A stretch of DNA of 64,000 nucleotides from positions 248,001-312,000 of the forward strand of contig CAWHFX010000009.1 of the NCBI GenBank assembly GCA_963828715.1, in the 5' to 3' direction. Shown here in pieces: positions 25,687-34,400 of this stretch (positions are counted from its first letter, which is position 1; every line of letters begins with the position of its first letter). Made by a program: the position numbers and the translations under genes. Below the pieces are notes generated by a model. The model worked only from the letters and a program-made list of their open reading frames with translations. It ran no database searches and was not told where the DNA came from. Source of the DNA: JAQGMV01 sp963828715. Lineage in GTDB: Bacteria; Pseudomonadota; Gammaproteobacteria; Burkholderiales; SG8-41.

Positions 25687-27138
25687 TCAGAAGCGAATGC
25701 CGACGGTGTCGAAACGCCTGCCCGCAATCGCCCGGGTGAACTCGCGCACGTCGCCGACGCGTTCGAGATTCATGACCGCCTTCCGGCATTGCTCGACCGC
25801 CTTCTCGTCTCCGAGCGTCTGCGCACAATCCTGAAACTTGTCCCACACCTTGCCGAGTTCGATGTTGCCGGTGTTGCCGGATGGATTGTCGATACGCTGA
25901 CTGTACGAACGTCCGTCTTTCATCCTGACCGTCACGATGGCAGGACGGGGCGTGCCTCTTTGCCAGGTGTCGTTCACGGCAGGCTCGATGCGCATCGCTG
26001 CCCTGCGCAGCAACGCCTGCACCTTCGGCTCCATTACCGCAGCATCCACGAAATGCGCGAGCCGCACCGAGCGGTCGAGCACGGCGCGGGCAACACAGTA
26101 GGGCATGCTGAACTTGCCTTCCAGGCCCTTGACCGGCCGATCGTGGATCAGCATCTTCGTCGAGAGCTGAACCACGCCGACGTCAATGAACTCGATATCC
26201 TCGGCGTGAAGGTCGTGGTCGCTGCAGAGCTCGAGCGTGGCGTCGATCGACGTGTGTGTCGAGACGCACGAGGGATACATCTTGAGGAGCATGCCGGGAT
26301 CGACGATGTCCCACGGTTTGCCCAGCCGCTCGAACACCTCGGGGCGAAACTGCCCCGACTTCGCGAACACGTTCACGAAGCCCCACCGCTGATCCATTGC
26401 ATTGGAATCCGCCGTGAAGCCGGCCGCGGCGAGCTTTGCCGCGAGGACGCCGGCACGCGCCGCGTTCCCCGCATGGAATGGCTTGGTGTCCGTGCCGAAG
26501 TTCTGGCGGATGCCGGAGGCGGACGATGCCGCGATGCCGATCGTCCAGCGGGTCTGCTGTTCGTCGAGACCGAGTATCTTTGCGGATGCCGCCGCCGCTG
26601 CAATCGTTCCCAGGGTTCCGGTCGCATGAAAACCGAGCTCGTAATGATCCGGATTCATGGAAAGCCCCAGCTTTGCCGCCACCTCGAACCCGGTCACGTA
26701 TGCGACCAGCAGCTCCTGGCCGCTCGCCCCTTTTTCTTCGGCCAGCCCCAGCACCGCCGGGAGGAGCAGCACCGACGGATGGCCGATCATGGTCCAGCTC
26801 ACGTCGTCGTAGTCGAGCGCATGACCGGTCGTGCCGTTGACGAGCGCAGCCGTTGCGGGATCCACCTGGAACCCGCCACCGATGACGGTCGCGGTCGGGC
26901 GCCCGCCCATTTCTCGCGCCACGCGACACACGGCCTGCCCTGTCGGTGTGGCGACACCCGCGATGGTTACGCCGATCGTGTCGAGAATGGCGAGCTTCGC
27001 CTGGTTCAATGCCGCGGATGAGAGATCCGCGTAGCGCGTGCGTTGAATGAAATCGACGATCGTGCCGGTGACCCAACGCTTCGCGTCACTGCCGGCTGCC
27101 GTCTGCGCGCCGCTGCTGGTGGATAAGACGCTGCTCAT
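25687..27138 (-). CDS. MmgE/PrpD family protein
   Basis: A 483-aa cytoplasmic protein of the 2-methylcitrate dehydratase/aconitate-decarboxylase (MmgE/PrpD) family. Hallmarks: KLAILDTIGVTIAG near residue 55, LVNGTTGHALDYDDVSW with the conserved histidine/aspartate, GHPSVLLLPAVLGLAEE, and FHAGNAARAGVLAAKLA. Substrate differs widely in this family (2-methylcitrate, cis-aconitate, other dicarboxylates). ATG 27138 (MSSVLSTSSG) is chosen over a codon eight residues up. The following Bug gene suggests it acts on an imported carboxylic acid. Confidence 0.9.
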   Translation of the reverse strand: MSSVLSTSSGAQTAAGSDAKRWVTGTIVDFIQRTRYADLSSAALNQAKLAILDTIGVTIAGVATPTGQAVCRVAREMGGRPTATVIGGGFQVDPATAALVNGTTGHALDYDDVSWTMIGHPSVLLLPAVLGLAEEKGASGQELLVAYVTGFEVAAKLGLSMNPDHYELGFHATGTLGTIAAAAASAKILGLDEQQTRWTIGIAASSASGIRQNFGTDTKPFHAGNAARAGVLAAKLAAAGFTADSNAMDQRWGFVNVFAKSGQFRPEVFERLGKPWDIVDPGMLLKMYPSCVSTHTSIDATLELCSDHDLHAEDIEFIDVGVVQLSTKMLIHDRPVKGLEGKFSMPYCVARAVLDRSVRLAHFVDAAVMEPKVQALLRRAAMRIEPAVNDTWQRGTPRPAIVTVRMKDGRSYSQRIDNPSGNTGNIELGKVWDKFQDCAQTLGDEKAVEQCRKAVMNLERVGDVREFTRAIAGRRFDTVGIRF

Positions 27139-27473
27139 CTGGTTTCCCGTTCGACACGGCACTCACAGCGGAGCCGCCGTGCAAGATCAGGTTACAAGGC
27201 GTCCGACATCGCCACAATGGATGTGATGCAGAAGAGCGATAGTGCATTCTAGCAGTATGCGTTTCGCGCATTCCCGTGAGGTTGCGACGCGCATTGCTCG
27301 CCGACTAAAGCCGAAGCGCCGCTGGTATTCCGACGCGCCGAAACACGGACGATCGCGACTGCGCGCGTAACTTGACATCCCGGCCGGGTCGAATAACTTA
27401 CGCGTGCTAAGCTCGCGGCCATTGCGCGCCGGGCCCCTGTCCGCCGGCCCGCCAACCCTTACGGAGAGATGTC
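27139..27473. other. Intergenic region with a candidate promoter
   Basis: A 335-bp gap between the divergent MmgE/PrpD gene and the NADP-binding protein gene. It holds only short spurious frames. A TTGACA box at 27372-27377 with TAACTT 16 bp downstream points at the plus-strand gene. The left 200 bp, presumably the MmgE/PrpD promoter region, show no clear motif. Confidence 0.5.
27372..27399 (+). promoter_or_regulatory. Candidate sigma70 promoter
   Basis: TTGACA (27372-27377), 16-bp spacer, TAACTT (27394-27399), followed 75 bp later by the ATG of the Tat-exported NADP-binding protein. The -35 box is consensus; the -10 box matches at the key first, second and last positions. Confidence 0.45.
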
Positions 27474-28223
27474 ATGAAGAACCAACGCTCGCAGCACGAC
27501 CGCCGCACTTTCCTGAAGGTCGCTGGCGCGGCCGCCGGTACGTTCGCGCTCGGCGCAATGCCGTTCGCGTCCTATGCTGCAGCAGAATCCGCCGGCAAGC
27601 TCAAGATCGCAACCATCGGCTCGGGCCGAATCGGCTCGACGCTGGGCGAACTGTGGCTGAAGGCCGGTCACTCGGTCATGTTTTCCTCGCTCGATATCGA
27701 GCACGACAAAGCGCTCGCGGCGAAGCTCGGGCCCAACGCGCGTGCCGGAACGGGCCGTGAGGCCGCCGAGTTCGGAGACGTCATTCTGCTCGCCGTGCCC
27801 TATCGCGCCGTGCCGCAAATCGGCAAGGAGCTGGCAGGCGTGATGAAAGGCAAGGTGCTGATCGACGCGTCGAACCCGATCGTTCCGCGCGACGGCGACG
27901 TCGGAACGTGGGCCCGCGAAAAAGGTGCGGGACTCGCTTCGGCAGAGCTTCTGCCCGGTGTTCGCATCGTGCGCGCCTTCAACGCGATCGGCTATGCGAA
28001 GCTGCCCGAGTTTTCACAGCGGCAGGGCGAGCGCATCGGCATGCCGATCGCCGGCGACGATCAGAAGGCGATCGAAATCGCGTCGGGGCTCATCCGTGAA
28101 GTCGGGCTCGAACCGGTGCTGGTCGGCCCGCTCGCGATGGGCAAATATCTGATACCGGGCACCCCGCTCGGCGGTGAGCACACGCCGGACCAGATCAGGC
28201 AGATCGTCGCGACGCTGAAATAG
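27474..28223 (+). CDS. Tat-exported NAD(P)-binding protein (NADPH-dependent F420 reductase-like)
   Basis: A 249-aa protein. Twin-arginine signal DRRTFLKVAGAAAGTFALGA (residues about 9-30) predicts folded export to the periplasm. The mature domain is a Rossmann fold: LKIATIGSGRIGSTLGELWLKAG, with later FGDVILLAVPYRAVP and VLIDASNPIVPRDG, as in NADPH:F420 oxidoreductase-like/NAD-binding domain 2 proteins. Tat export of such a domain is unusual but recurring. A GGAGAG site precedes the ATG. Alone on its strand; the Bug gene at 28227-29216 converges on it with a 3-bp gap. Confidence 0.85.
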   Translation: MKNQRSQHDRRTFLKVAGAAAGTFALGAMPFASYAAAESAGKLKIATIGSGRIGSTLGELWLKAGHSVMFSSLDIEHDKALAAKLGPNARAGTGREAAEFGDVILLAVPYRAVPQIGKELAGVMKGKVLIDASNPIVPRDGDVGTWAREKGAGLASAELLPGVRIVRAFNAIGYAKLPEFSQRQGERIGMPIAGDDQKAIEIASGLIREVGLEPVLVGPLAMGKYLIPGTPLGGEHTPDQIRQIVATLK

Positions 28224-28226
28224 AAG

Positions 28227-29216
28227 TCACTCCACCTTGATGTCTGCGTCCTGAATCACTTTGCGCCAGCGCGGGACTTCCCGCGCCAGCTGGCGGCGCA
28301 GGTCGTCCGGCGTGCCCGGCAGCGGTGTCGCTCCGAAGGTGAGGAGGCGATCGCGGGCATCGGCTCTCTCGAGCAGAGCGAGTATTTCGCTGTTCAGCTT
28401 TCTCACGATGCCTGGCGGCGTTTTCAGCGTCGTATACATGCTGAACCAGCCGCCCGTGTCGAAGCCGTTCAGCGCGGCGATTCCGGATTCAGCGAGCGCC
28501 GGCACGTTCGGAAGAATCGGGCTGCGCTTGATCGTGCTGACAGCCACGGCGGTCACGGCGCCGCTCTTGATATGCGGCACGAGTACGAGAATGTTGTCCA
28601 TCGCGACCTGAATGCGTCCGCCGAGCAGGTCCGGCAGCATGGCCCCCGTTCCCTTGTACGGCACGAACAGCATGTCGATGCCGGCGAGTCGCTTGAACAT
28701 CTCGGTGCTCAGGTGCTGCACCGTACCGGGTGTCGAAGCGCCGTATGAGATTTTGCCCGCACGGGGTTTCGCGTACGCAACCAGCTCGGCCACCGTCCTA
28801 ACTGCGATCGACGGGTGTGTGACCATGACGTACGGCGTCGTCGCAACGATGGCGACCGGTTCGAGATCGCGCTGCACATCGAAGTTCGCCTGCGTGTAGA
28901 GACTGCCGACGATACTGATCGACGATCCCGAAACGAGCAGCGTGTGGCCATCGGGCTGCGCGCTGCCGACCAGCCGCGCGGCGATGATGCCGCTCGCGCC
29001 GGGCCGGTTATCGACGACGACCTGCTGACCGAACCGCTCCGAGAGCTTCTCGGCAACCAGACGCCCGACGAGGTCGGTCGCGCCCCCAGGCGTAAAGCCG
29101 ACGATGAGCCGGATAGGACGTTGCGGGTAGACGTCAGGCGAGAGCGCGGCATCGGCGAACGACGCGCAGACTGCGAGTGCGGCGGCCACGGCAACACGCA
29201 CGCTCTTCAAGAACAT
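28227..29216 (-). CDS. Bug/TctC-family substrate-binding protein (UGSC cassette B)
   Basis: A 329-aa exported binding protein. Signal peptide MFLKSVRVAVAAALAVCASFADA, then YPQRPIRLIVGFTPGGATD, VVVDNRPGASGIIA and AQPDGHTLLV. It lies downstream of the UGSC-partner gene B, separated by 140 bp that hold a palindromic repeat (29254-29335). This reproduces the UGSC - partner - Bug order of cassette A. Confidence 0.92.
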   Translation of the reverse strand: MFLKSVRVAVAAALAVCASFADAALSPDVYPQRPIRLIVGFTPGGATDLVGRLVAEKLSERFGQQVVVDNRPGASGIIAARLVGSAQPDGHTLLVSGSSISIVGSLYTQANFDVQRDLEPVAIVATTPYVMVTHPSIAVRTVAELVAYAKPRAGKISYGASTPGTVQHLSTEMFKRLAGIDMLFVPYKGTGAMLPDLLGGRIQVAMDNILVLVPHIKSGAVTAVAVSTIKRSPILPNVPALAESGIAALNGFDTGGWFSMYTTLKTPPGIVRKLNSEILALLERADARDRLLTFGATPLPGTPDDLRRQLAREVPRWRKVIQDADIKVE

Positions 29217-29253
29217 CGAGCCTCCTCGGTCTCAGATGCTCATGCTGTTCGTA

Positions 29254-29335
29254 CTTCGAGACACTGCCGCTCCTCTGCACGAACGGTTTGAATGCGTTCG
29301 TCCTGAGGAGGCGCGGCAAAGACGCCGTCTCGAAG
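29254..29335. repeat. Dispersed palindromic repeat, copy 1
   Basis: Begins CTTCGAGACACTGC and ends GTCTCGAAG, with inner arms built on CTGCACGAAC and GTTCGTCCTGAGGAGG, so it can fold on itself. A close copy is at 63260-63344. Both lie between genes. It resembles the intergenic REP-like elements of proteobacteria. Confidence 0.7.
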
Positions 29336-29356
29336 GATGAACGGGGTTATCGCCGG

Positions 29357-30454
29357 TTACCCACCTGGCTTCCAGAGCGAACCATCCTTGCGCATGATCG
29401 GCACGGTCACGTTCTCGGACGCGAGCCGCGTCTGGATCGAGAGGCTGTGCGTACCGGCGCCGCCCATGACGACGATCACGATCTCTTCCGGTGTTTCCGC
29501 GATCGGCACGCCGGATTCATCGCCCACGTCGGCGTAGAACTTCATGTTATGCCCGCTGTAATTCACGAGATTGCCACGCGGGATGTCGCTGAAGCGCACG
29601 CGCGCGTGCTCCCAGACGAAACGCTTCACATCCGCCTTGCTGTATCCGCCGAGCGCGATCAGGCGCGCGTGCTGTGGTGCCAGTATCAGCAGCGGCTGCC
29701 CTTTCCCGTTGATATTGCGATTGCCGACGTACGCGATCGAGCGCGACACGGTCTTCAGCAGATCTTTCGCCGTCTGACTGCCGCCGTTGTCGTCGATCAT
29801 GGCGGCGGTACACGCCGGAATAACCGTGACCACACTCGCGTCGGCAGCATGGCCGCGCTCGACGTGCAACGGCTCCCAGGGATTCTCGGCCTCGTTCTCG
29901 GCGATCACGTGCCCGAAACGCGCGATGTGACCCTGTGTGTGAATGTTGATCGAGCCTGGCGTGCCGCCGATGTTCATCATCGCGAGCTGCAGGGCTCGGC
30001 CGATGGCGCTCGTCGCACGCCAGCGGCTGCCGGTGTGGTTGTAGCCGCAGTTCAGATCGATCGCCTGCGCCACGGGCCCGTTGACGATCGGGAGCGGCGA
30101 GGTGTTATGTGTGGACGTCTGAACGGCATCGAGATTGAACTTCGGATCGGCGACAGCTTTGACGCACGCGAGCAGCACCGGCATGTACTCGGGCCTGCAG
30201 CCCGCCATTACCGCGTTGGCCGCGATCTTCTCGACCGTCGCGGCGCCCTGCTTCGGCGCCAGCGTGCCGATCGCGTCGTCGCGCTTCCAGCCGAGCTCAC
30301 GCTCGACATAGCGGGTCATCGCGTCCACGCGAGGCTGCGTCGGCGGCACGATCGGCAGGCCGTCGGTGAGATCGTGTTCGAGGAACCACTCGTTCACGGC
30401 CTCCCACGAATCCTCGAGCTCGATGAACCTGGATTCGGTGATCACGGCACTCAT
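29357..30454 (-). CDS. UGSC-associated partner protein B (unknown function)
   Basis: A 365-aa protein from ATG 30454, which follows CGAGGAGACACG. It is homologous to 22833-23852: DGLPIIPPTQPRVD, ATVEKIAANAVMAGCRPEY, LPIVNGPVAQ, RWRATSAIGRALQL, and ENEAENPWEPLHVERGH. It then runs about 25 residues longer, ending SLWKPGG. No named domain or signal peptide. The frame is open upstream without a stop as far as the TGA of UGSC gene B, so it could be made both alone and as the C-terminal part of a read-through fusion. Function unknown; inferred partner of the selenoprotein. Confidence 0.7.
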   Translation of the reverse strand: MSAVITESRFIELEDSWEAVNEWFLEHDLTDGLPIVPPTQPRVDAMTRYVERELGWKRDDAIGTLAPKQGAATVEKIAANAVMAGCRPEYMPVLLACVKAVADPKFNLDAVQTSTHNTSPLPIVNGPVAQAIDLNCGYNHTGSRWRATSAIGRALQLAMMNIGGTPGSINIHTQGHIARFGHVIAENEAENPWEPLHVERGHAADASVVTVIPACTAAMIDDNGGSQTAKDLLKTVSRSIAYVGNRNINGKGQPLLILAPQHARLIALGGYSKADVKRFVWEHARVRFSDIPRGNLVNYSGHNMKFYADVGDESGVPIAETPEEIVIVVMGGAGTHSLSIQTRLASENVTVPIMRKDGSLWKPGG

Positions 30455-31069
30455 CGTGTCTCCTCGGCGATCGTGGCGCCGCGTTTCACGCGATCGTGCA
30501 GCCGGATGCACGAAATCGACATGCGTGTCCTGCTCGAGCGCGCCCTTCCCCGTCAACTGCCGGATCACCACCGGATAGGCGGCGCGCGCCAGGTCGCGCA
30601 TCTGGTCCGGCGTAAGATCGTTCAGTGGATGGGGCGTAACGAGCAGCGGCAGCGCTTCGAGCTGAAGGTTCTTTGCCGCCATTCGCGCGTGCGTGAGAAA
30701 CACCGTCGTGACGACGGTCGACGACGGAACGCCGCGCTTCTCGATCCAGGCCGAGTCGTGGATACACCACGACGTGCAGCCGCCTCAGTCACCCCACGCG
30801 TTTACGAGTGCGTCTATCTTTCCTTCGAGCTGATCGGCGATGAGCTTGCTCGACGTGAAGTTCTTGCGCACGGTCTGCGTGCGCACGTCAGGATAATCCG
30901 CGCGCATCATCTCTTCGATGTACTGCACGAAGAGATTCGCATTCGGCTTCATGTTATCGATGAAGCCGATCGACTTGCCCGCAAGAGAGGGCAGCCGGGG
31001 CGCCAGCGTGACCGGCGCCGCCGCGCGTTCACCGACGGGACTGACGAGCTTTACGGTTCTGGCTGACAT
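30455..31069 (-). CDS. UGSC-family selenoprotein B (in-frame TGA as Sec95), no stop before partner
   Basis: ATG 31069 starts 13 bp after the ThDP-enzyme stop. Codons 1-94 (LAPRLPSLAGKSIGFIDN to IDALVNAWGD) align with UGSC protein A; the TGA at 30785-30787 sits at U of U-G-G-C-T-S-W-C-I-H (Sec95, Cys98, Cys102); then IEKRGVPSSTVVTTVF and a C-terminal helix region follow, as in protein A. About 110 codons after the TGA, where protein A ends, this frame has no stop but enters the ATG of the partner gene in frame, so full read-through would yield a 570-aa UGSC-partner fusion ending at 29357. The serine of UGSC is glycine here. A SECIS-like hairpin follows the TGA. Confidence 0.78.
30755..30784 (-). 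promoter_or_regulatory. SECIS-like hairpin, UGSC gene B
   Basis: After the TGA at 30785-30787 the transcript can form a 7-bp stem (GTCGTGG / CCACGAC) with loop TGUAU starting 18 nt after the TGA, exactly as in gene A. Relative to gene A, one stem pair is changed from A-T to T-A, keeping the pairing while changing two amino acids. Confidence 0.7.
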
Positions 31070-31082
31070 GGGCGCATGCGTC

Positions 31083-32762
31083 CTATTGCGGTACCCAGGC
31101 GATGGGCGCCATTTCCTGAACTTCGCTGATGACTTCCACGACGGTGGGTTTGTTCGTCGCGAATGCCTTCTGCAACGCACCCTTGATCTCGCCGGGTTTC
31201 TCGACGCGCATTGCAGCGCATCCCATCGCCTCGGCAACTTTTGCGAAGCTGAATTCGGGGAGGAACTTCCACATGTGATCCGAACGGCCGCGCGGATTGT
31301 TATCGTAGTTGCGTCTCAACGACGGATATTCCTGGCTCAGCGCACCGTTGTTGTTCACGAGCAGCACGATATTGATGTTGTGACGGAGCGCGGTTTCGAG
31401 CTCGGTCATGTGGTAGTAGACGCCGCCGTCACCGGAGAAACAAATAACGGGCTGGTCGGGCAACGCGCACTTCACACCCAACGCGCCGGGCAGGCCCCAG
31501 CCGAGCGAGCCGGCGCAGCGGATGTAGCGCTGACCCGGCTGCCTGAGATCGACCATCTGGCTCGTCCACATACCCGCATGCCCGGTGTCCGACACGAGCA
31601 CGCCGTTCGATGGCAGTGCGTCCGTGATCTCCTTGCAGATGCGCGCGGGATGAATCGGCACGGATTCGGAGGTGAGCTTCGGGGTCGCGTTCGAGCGCCA
31701 CTCGCTTGCGAGCTGCTGTACGCGGCTCACCCACGCTTTCGTCGTGCCTTCTTTTGCCTGCACGGCGTCGATCAGGCGCCGGAGCGTCACTTTGGCGTCG
31801 CCGATCAGCGAGACTTTGTTCGGATAATTGCGGCCAAGCTCGGTCGGCTCGATGTCGAGCTGGATCACCTCGGTGCCCGGACGCACGATCGACCAGTTGT
31901 TGGTGACCATCCCGCCCGCGGGACAGCCAATGAAGAAGATGAGACCGGCTTCCGACACCGTGCGGTTGGCGCACTCGCGCGAATAGGTGCCGCATACGCC
32001 GACCGAAAGCGGATGTGTGTCGAGAACGATCCCTTTCCCGTTGAGCGACGTTGCGATCGGGATCTGCAGCTTCTCCGCGAGCTCGACCACTTCGCGTTGA
32101 GCCTGTGAGCTCACGACGCCGCCGCCCGCGATGATGAGCGGCTTGGTCGCACTCGCGAGAACGCTTGCCGCTTCGCGAACACGATCGGCTTCCGGCTCGG
32201 GACGAAATGCCGGCAGCCGAGTGAACTGCTGTTCGACGAGCGGCTCGGCATCGAGATCACCGAGCGGTACGTCCGAGCCGCGTCCCTGGAAGCGCAGATG
32301 CACAGGTCCCGGCATGCCGGAGGTCGCCGTCCTGAAGGCCTGCCGCAGCAAGTCGGGCAGCCGGGCGGCGCTGTCCACGTTGAAGTTCGCCTTCGTCACG
32401 CTGGTGAACTGTTCGAAGTCCTCGACCTCCTGGTACGCGTGCCGGTAGCGCGAGGCGACTGCGGGTCCGCCGGAGATCGCGATCACCGGCGAACGCGCCA
32501 TAAAGGCGTCCCGTAAACCGGACGCGAGATTGGATGCGCCGATCGGTTGCGCCATACACAATCCGGGCGCGCCGCGCGCGCGAGCATAGCCGTCCGCCAT
32601 GTACGCCGCCGCTTTCTCGCTGTGGGCCACCACGCGCCGGATGCTCGTGTCTTCCATCGCGACGAGCGCCTTAGAAATGACCTGCGGCACGTAAAACACG
32701 TGCGTAAGCCCGTAACCCTGGATGAGTTCAGCGAACAGCTTTGCACCGTTGGTCTTGGCCAT
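31083..32762 (-). CDS. Thiamine-diphosphate-dependent enzyme (acetolactate-synthase-like)
   Basis: A 559-aa ThDP enzyme. The Pyr domain holds the catalytic glutamate in AHSEKAAAYMADGYAR; the middle domain has KPLIIAGGGVVSSQAQ; the PP domain carries the ThDP/Mg motif SGDGGVYYHMTELE through VNNNG. ATG 32762 is chosen (MAKTNGAKLFAELI). It is 13 bp upstream of UGSC gene B on the same strand, so the enzyme, selenoprotein and partner are probably one transcript. This suggests, but does not prove, that the UGSC module handles a keto-acid-derived or thiol-linked product. It is a different subfamily from the enzyme at 15113. Confidence 0.88.
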   Translation of the reverse strand: MAKTNGAKLFAELIQGYGLTHVFYVPQVISKALVAMEDTSIRRVVAHSEKAAAYMADGYARARGAPGLCMAQPIGASNLASGLRDAFMARSPVIAISGGPAVASRYRHAYQEVEDFEQFTSVTKANFNVDSAARLPDLLRQAFRTATSGMPGPVHLRFQGRGSDVPLGDLDAEPLVEQQFTRLPAFRPEPEADRVREAASVLASATKPLIIAGGGVVSSQAQREVVELAEKLQIPIATSLNGKGIVLDTHPLSVGVCGTYSRECANRTVSEAGLIFFIGCPAGGMVTNNWSIVRPGTEVIQLDIEPTELGRNYPNKVSLIGDAKVTLRRLIDAVQAKEGTTKAWVSRVQQLASEWRSNATPKLTSESVPIHPARICKEITDALPSNGVLVSDTGHAGMWTSQMVDLRQPGQRYIRCAGSLGWGLPGALGVKCALPDQPVICFSGDGGVYYHMTELETALRHNINIVLLVNNNGALSQEYPSLRRNYDNNPRGRSDHMWKFLPEFSFAKVAEAMGCAAMRVEKPGEIKGALQKAFATNKPTVVEVISEVQEMAPIAWVPQ

Positions 32763-32796
32763 GATCCCTTCTCTCTCGTTCGTTGCGGAGGGCGTA

Positions 32797-32806
32797 AGTG
32801 TACACT
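32797..32806. promoter_or_regulatory. Palindrome in divergent promoter region
   Basis: A perfect 10-bp palindrome AGTGTACACT in the 94-bp gap between the divergent ThDP enzyme gene (32762) and VOC gene (32857). It could be an operator for a dimeric regulator; no regulator gene is adjacent. Confidence 0.35.
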
Positions 32807-32856
32807 CGTGATTTGGAACCGAAATCAGTTCATCAAAAACCACCAAGGAGAGATCC

Positions 32857-33258
32857 ATGGCCACTGCGAGCTTGAGCTTTGATCACGTTCATCTGGTAGC
32901 GAAAGACCCCCAGGCCACTGCCACCTGGTACGTCGAGAAGCTGGGGGGCAAGATCGCAAGAAGCGCGGAGGTGAGAGGCGCCCCACAGGTTTACGTCACG
33001 CTCGGCGGATTCATCGTGATCGTGCGCGGTCAGCGCCCGCAGGAGACGGCGAACGACAAGCCCGGACTGGAGTGGGGCGTCGATCACTTCGGAGTGCGCG
33101 TTCAGGGCGACTTCGATGAATTCTGCGGCGAGCTGCGCGGCAAAGGCGTCACGTTCAGTCTCGAGCCCAGGGACTTCAATCCGACGACGCGCATTGCGTT
33201 CATCAACGCGCCCGATGGGGTCAGCATCGAGTTGCTGAATCGGAAAGAGCAGTTGTAA
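32857..33258 (+). CDS. VOC/glyoxalase-fold family protein
   Basis: A 133-aa VOC-superfamily protein with SLSFDHVHLVAKDPQATATWYVEKLGG, YVTLGGFIVIVRG, VDHFGVRVQGDFDEF and the C-terminal FINAPDGVSIELL. Histidines in the first and third modules and the late glutamate are at metal-ligand positions of the fold. An AAGGAGAG site precedes the ATG. It is divergent from the ThDP/UGSC operon and is followed, after a hairpin-forming repeat, by an amidohydrolase gene. Reaction unknown. Confidence 0.85.
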   Translation: MATASLSFDHVHLVAKDPQATATWYVEKLGGKIARSAEVRGAPQVYVTLGGFIVIVRGQRPQETANDKPGLEWGVDHFGVRVQGDFDEFCGELRGKGVTFSLEPRDFNPTTRIAFINAPDGVSIELLNRKEQL

Positions 33259-33290
33259 GACTGGTGACTCGTGACTTGTGACAAGCTACT

Positions 33291-33328
33291 CCCTCGCCCC
33301 CTATCGGGGAGAGGGTGGGGGTGAGGGG
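33291..33328. repeat. C/G-rich hairpin repeat
   Basis: CCCTCGCCCC and GGGGAGAGGG pair with one mismatch around a five-base loop, followed by GGGTGAGGGG. This kind of sequence is a frequent intergenic element in GC-rich proteobacteria and may act as a terminator after the VOC gene. Confidence 0.5.
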
Positions 33329-33345
33329 AAAGCAAAGGAACACTG

Positions 33346-34398
33346 ATGGCTGAACAATACGTCTTCCGCGGCAATGCGTACCGGCATGGCGAGGCGTTGC
33401 ATGCGTGGACCGCGCAGCGCGAAGAGCCCGCACTCGAACCGGACCTGCCGATCATCGATACTCATCACCACCTGTATGACGACGAGCGTCGCCACCGCTA
33501 TCTGCTCGATCAGCTGATGCGCGACGTGAACACGGGCCATGACATCATCGCGACCGTCTTCATCGAGGCAAGCTCGATGTATCGCAAGGAGGGCCCCGAG
33601 GAAGAGCGTTGCATCGGTGAAGTCGAGTTCGCGAACGGTGTCGCCGCAATGAGTGCGAGCGGACTGTACGGCAAGACACGCGCATGCGCGGCCATCATCG
33701 GCCATGGCGACCTGAGACTCGGAGACCGCGTTCGCCCCGTGCTGGAGAAACTGATCTCAGCCGGCAACGGGCGTTTCAGAGGCATTCGTTTCGGCGTGTG
33801 CTGGGACGCGGGCGACGCGTCCAAGTTCGGCCGCTATCAGCTGCCGCCGCACATGGTGCTCGATCCGACATTCCGCAAGGGCTTCGCGCACCTGAAGCCG
33901 CTCGGCCTCTCTTTCGAGTCATGGCAGTTCCATCCGCAATTGAGCGATACCGTCGATCTACTGCGCGCGTTCCCCGATACGACGGTGATCCTCAATCACG
34001 CGGGGGGCGTGCTCGGCATTCCGCCGCATGACAACAAGCGGCAGCAAGTATTCGAGACGTGGCGGAAGTCGATCCGCGAGCTTGCTCAGTTCCCCAACCT
34101 GAACGTAAAACTCGGCGGTCTCGGCATGCTCTACAGCGGGTGGGACTTCCACCTTCGCGACATCCCGCCGAGGTCCGAAGAACTCGCCGAAACGTGGCGG
34201 CCCTACATCGAAACCTGCATCGAGGCGTTCGGCGCCGAGCGTTGCATGATGGAAAGCAATTTCCCGGTGGACAAGCAGTCGTGCGGCTATGGCGTATTCT
34301 GGAATGCCATGAAGCGGATCACCCAAAACTGCTCGCCCGCGGAAAAGGCGCTGTTGTACCGCGCTACGGCGGCGCGTGTTTATCGCCTCGAGATCTGA
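33346..34398 (+). CDS. Amidohydrolase family protein (PDC-hydrolase-like)
   Basis: A 350-aa TIM-barrel metal hydrolase of the amidohydrolase-2 type. N-terminal LPIIDTHHHLYDD gives the first metal histidines, VFIEASSMYRKEGPEEER and VILNHAGGVLG a later histidine, and CMMESNFPVDKQS the terminal metal-site region. Relatives hydrolyse 2-pyrone-4,6-dicarboxylate and other lactones. It has no signal peptide. It follows the VOC gene by 87 bp on the same strand. Substrate unknown. Confidence 0.87.
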   Translation: MAEQYVFRGNAYRHGEALHAWTAQREEPALEPDLPIIDTHHHLYDDERRHRYLLDQLMRDVNTGHDIIATVFIEASSMYRKEGPEEERCIGEVEFANGVAAMSASGLYGKTRACAAIIGHGDLRLGDRVRPVLEKLISAGNGRFRGIRFGVCWDAGDASKFGRYQLPPHMVLDPTFRKGFAHLKPLGLSFESWQFHPQLSDTVDLLRAFPDTTVILNHAGGVLGIPPHDNKRQQVFETWRKSIRELAQFPNLNVKLGGLGMLYSGWDFHLRDIPPRSEELAETWRPYIETCIEAFGAERCMMESNFPVDKQSCGYGVFWNAMKRITQNCSPAEKALLYRATAARVYRLEI

Positions 34399-34400
34399 TG

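Noticed and set aside
29217..29356. Repeat-rich gap considered as a CRISPR fragment
   Set aside because: There is a single palindromic unit with one distant copy and no regular spacers.
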